Source: a bacterium
GTDB taxonomy: Bacteria > SZUA-79 > Acidulodesulfobacterales > Acidulodesulfobacteraceae
Reading direction: 5' to 3'
DNA: 23,841 nt
Assembly: GCA_021784835.1 (NCBI GenBank)
Contig: JAJYHI010000082.1
Span: 1 to 23,841, forward strand
Below, piece after piece: positions 22,660 through 23,841 of this stretch; position 1 is the stretch's first letter, and the number at the start of each line of letters is the position of its first letter. The notes under the pieces were generated by a model that saw only the letters and a program-made list of their open reading frames with translations, did no database searches and was not told the DNA's origin. The position numbers and the translations under genes were made by a program.

Positions 22660-23841
22660 TTATACGTTTATTCCGTTTATCCCATACGGTCCGTTCGGAT
22701 ATTTTTCCGCAAGAATATAAAGCCGTTCTTTTAAGGTTTTATCCGGATAAAGCCGTTCTATCCGTCTTTCTAATTCTTCGTCTTCGGACGATTTACAACA
22801 AAGCCAGTATTCAAAAGGGTCGGGGGAATTTCTTATAACCGACGAATCTTTTCCGAATTTTAAAAGATATTCCGAATAATGTCCTTTGACTACCTTAAGA
22901 TTTTTTACGGTGTTTATCTCTTTTTCGTTTAGTCCGCATATTTTTAAGTCGTTTTCCGAAACTCCTCCGTCAAGCTGACAAAATATTTTAACCGACGAAT
23001 TTTCTATTATGCTTTTACCTACGGCGCCGGCCTTTAACAAATCGCCAGGCTCCTGCGTAATACTCCATACCATAGAACCCCATTTTGCGGATGTTTTGTA
23101 TAGATGCATTATCAGCTCCGCAAGTTTAGGGTCTCCCATAAATTCCCAGCATTCATCGTAAAAGAAAAAAACTTTTGCCGATTTGTCGTACATTTTTTTA
23201 AAAGATATATTTTTTATAATAGCAAATACTACTTTTTGCAGGTCTTCATGGCCTTTTAACTTTTGCAGGTCGAATATTACTATTTTATTATCTATATTTA
23301 TTCCGTTTTTTCTGTTTATGAGCATTCCGTACGGCGAAGAAATATCCGTCCACTGAAACAGATTTTTCCCCATTTCCATAGCCCTTTGTTTATCTTGAAT
23401 ATCCCTGGCTTCGCCGTAATCGAATAAAATGTTGTTTATATCGGATATTATAGGCATATCTTCATAGTCGTCTATATTATCGTAAACCGCCTGCACCGCC
23501 CTCGATATTATGGTTCTGTCGTTGGGCGATAATTTTTTTTCCGGTTCTACCATTAGTCCTATTATACCCGTCAGAAAAACCATAATATCGGGGTCGAAAG
23601 CCTCTTCTCCGTTTATTTCTTTGACGAAGTATTTTTTCGGAGGGAAAGGATTTATGCAGTAAGAGCCGTCGAGGTCTATTTCTATATAATCGCCGTTAAA
23701 TATTTTGCAGAATTTTTTGTAAGTTCCGCCTATGTCAACCCCTACTATATGGTAATCGTCGCCGGATATGTAAAAATTGCTTAAAAATCCGTTAAGCATA
23801 AAACCTTTTCCGCTTCTCGTTTTGCCGAAAACTATTCCGTG
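22660..23841 (-). CDS. VirB4/TraC-type secretion ATPase, 5' end outside window
   Basis: The C-terminal ~394 residues of the conserved ATPase that energises type IV systems. The frame is open through the right edge and starts inside the P-loop (GKTRSGKGF, residues about 6-14 of the visible part), so the ATG at 23799 is internal. TraC-like signatures follow: VDIGGTYKKFC with CINPF, Walker B FFFYDECWEF, and SMVWSITQEPGDLLKAG. The P-loop has Gly where VirB4 proteins usually have Ser/Thr after the lysine, a form better known from TraG/VirD4 proteins. The N-terminal domain (roughly 400 residues in the family) lies outside. It heads the visible part of the operon. Confidence 0.88.
   Translation of the reverse strand, partial: HGIVFGKTRSGKGFMLNGFLSNFYISGDDYHIVGVDIGGTYKKFCKIFNGDYIEIDLDGSYCINPFPPKKYFVKEINGEEAFDPDIMVFLTGIIGLMVEPEKKLSPNDRTIISRAVQAVYDNIDDYEDMPIISDINNILFDYGEARDIQDKQRAMEMGKNLFQWTDISSPYGMLINRKNGINIDNKIVIFDLQKLKGHEDLQKVVFAIIKNISFKKMYDKSAKVFFFYDECWEFMGDPKLAELIMHLYKTSAKWGSMVWSITQEPGDLLKAGAVGKSIIENSSVKIFCQLDGGVSENDLKICGLNEKEINTVKNLKVVKGHYSEYLLKFGKDSSVIRNSPDPFEYWLCCKSSEDEELERRIERLYPDKTLKERLYILAEKYPNGPYGINGINV

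Noticed and set aside
1..23841. CRISPR array, tRNA, rRNA or integrase
   Set aside because: No regularly spaced repeats, cloverleaf, rRNA signature or recombinase motif was noticed on either strand.
1..23841. Avoidance of GGNCC sites as proof of R-M specificity
   Set aside because: Several GGNCC sites are visible (for example near 27, 2560, 3461 and 18687). A proper count against expectation could not be made, and methylation would protect them anyway.

Overview
The window is AT-rich DNA from what is probably a Gram-negative bacterium. The signs are lipobox lipoproteins, an outer-membrane-type VirB9 and a periplasmic transglycosylase. Long Asn/Lys-rich linkers and frequent TTG starts recur. 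A radical SAM protein fused to a DUF2344-type domain, a site-2 protease next to scpA, and a lipoprotein cytochrome c would suit an AT-rich deltaproteobacterium-like lineage. That placement is inference only; there is no rRNA or other firm marker.

Region 1 (1-5138) is chromosomal. A cut-off lipoprotein cytochrome c has a TTG start, a consensus-like promoter and a long leader holding an inverted repeat. It is followed by a large B12-binding/radical SAM fusion protein on the minus strand. Divergently, an M50 site-2 protease (apparently leaderless mRNA) and scpA lie on the plus strand. scpA meets rluB head-on across a gap filled with REP-like sequence and a large hairpin. scpB is absent from its usual place.

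Region 2 (5139-8519) is a thiamine-thiazole operon on the minus strand: promoter, TPP riboswitch, CofH-family radical SAM gene, thiS, thiG, rluB. The CofH homologue sits where thiH would be expected. CofH and ThiH chemistry both cleave tyrosine and release 2-iminoacetate (dehydroglycine), which is the ThiG substrate. A REP-like repeat abuts the thiS stop codon.

Region 3 (8503-12191) is accessory. It holds an unrecognised exported protein whose promoter is overlaid by a 23-bp palindrome, then a type II restriction-modification pair: a TdeIII-like endonuclease and an SPPY-type DNA methyltransferase.

Region 4 (12192-23841) is a long minus-strand type IV secretion locus, entered mid-gene at the right edge. 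In transcription order it encodes a VirB4/TraC ATPase (partial), VirB5/TrbJ-like, VirB6/TrbL-like, VirB8-like and VirB10/TrbI-like proteins, a RavA/MoxR-type AAA+ ATPase, a VirD4/TraD-type coupling protein, a small two-helix membrane protein, a VirB9/TrbG-like protein, a large unrecognised lipoprotein and a VirB1-like lytic transglycosylase. Gaps are short and there are two ATGA overlaps, so it reads as one operon. No VirB11 and no relaxase are visible. The AAA+ gene between virB10 and virD4, and the unassigned lipoprotein and small membrane protein, are the least expected parts.

No tRNA, rRNA, CRISPR array, transposase gene or integrase was seen, and no stretch over 300 bases lacks a gene.
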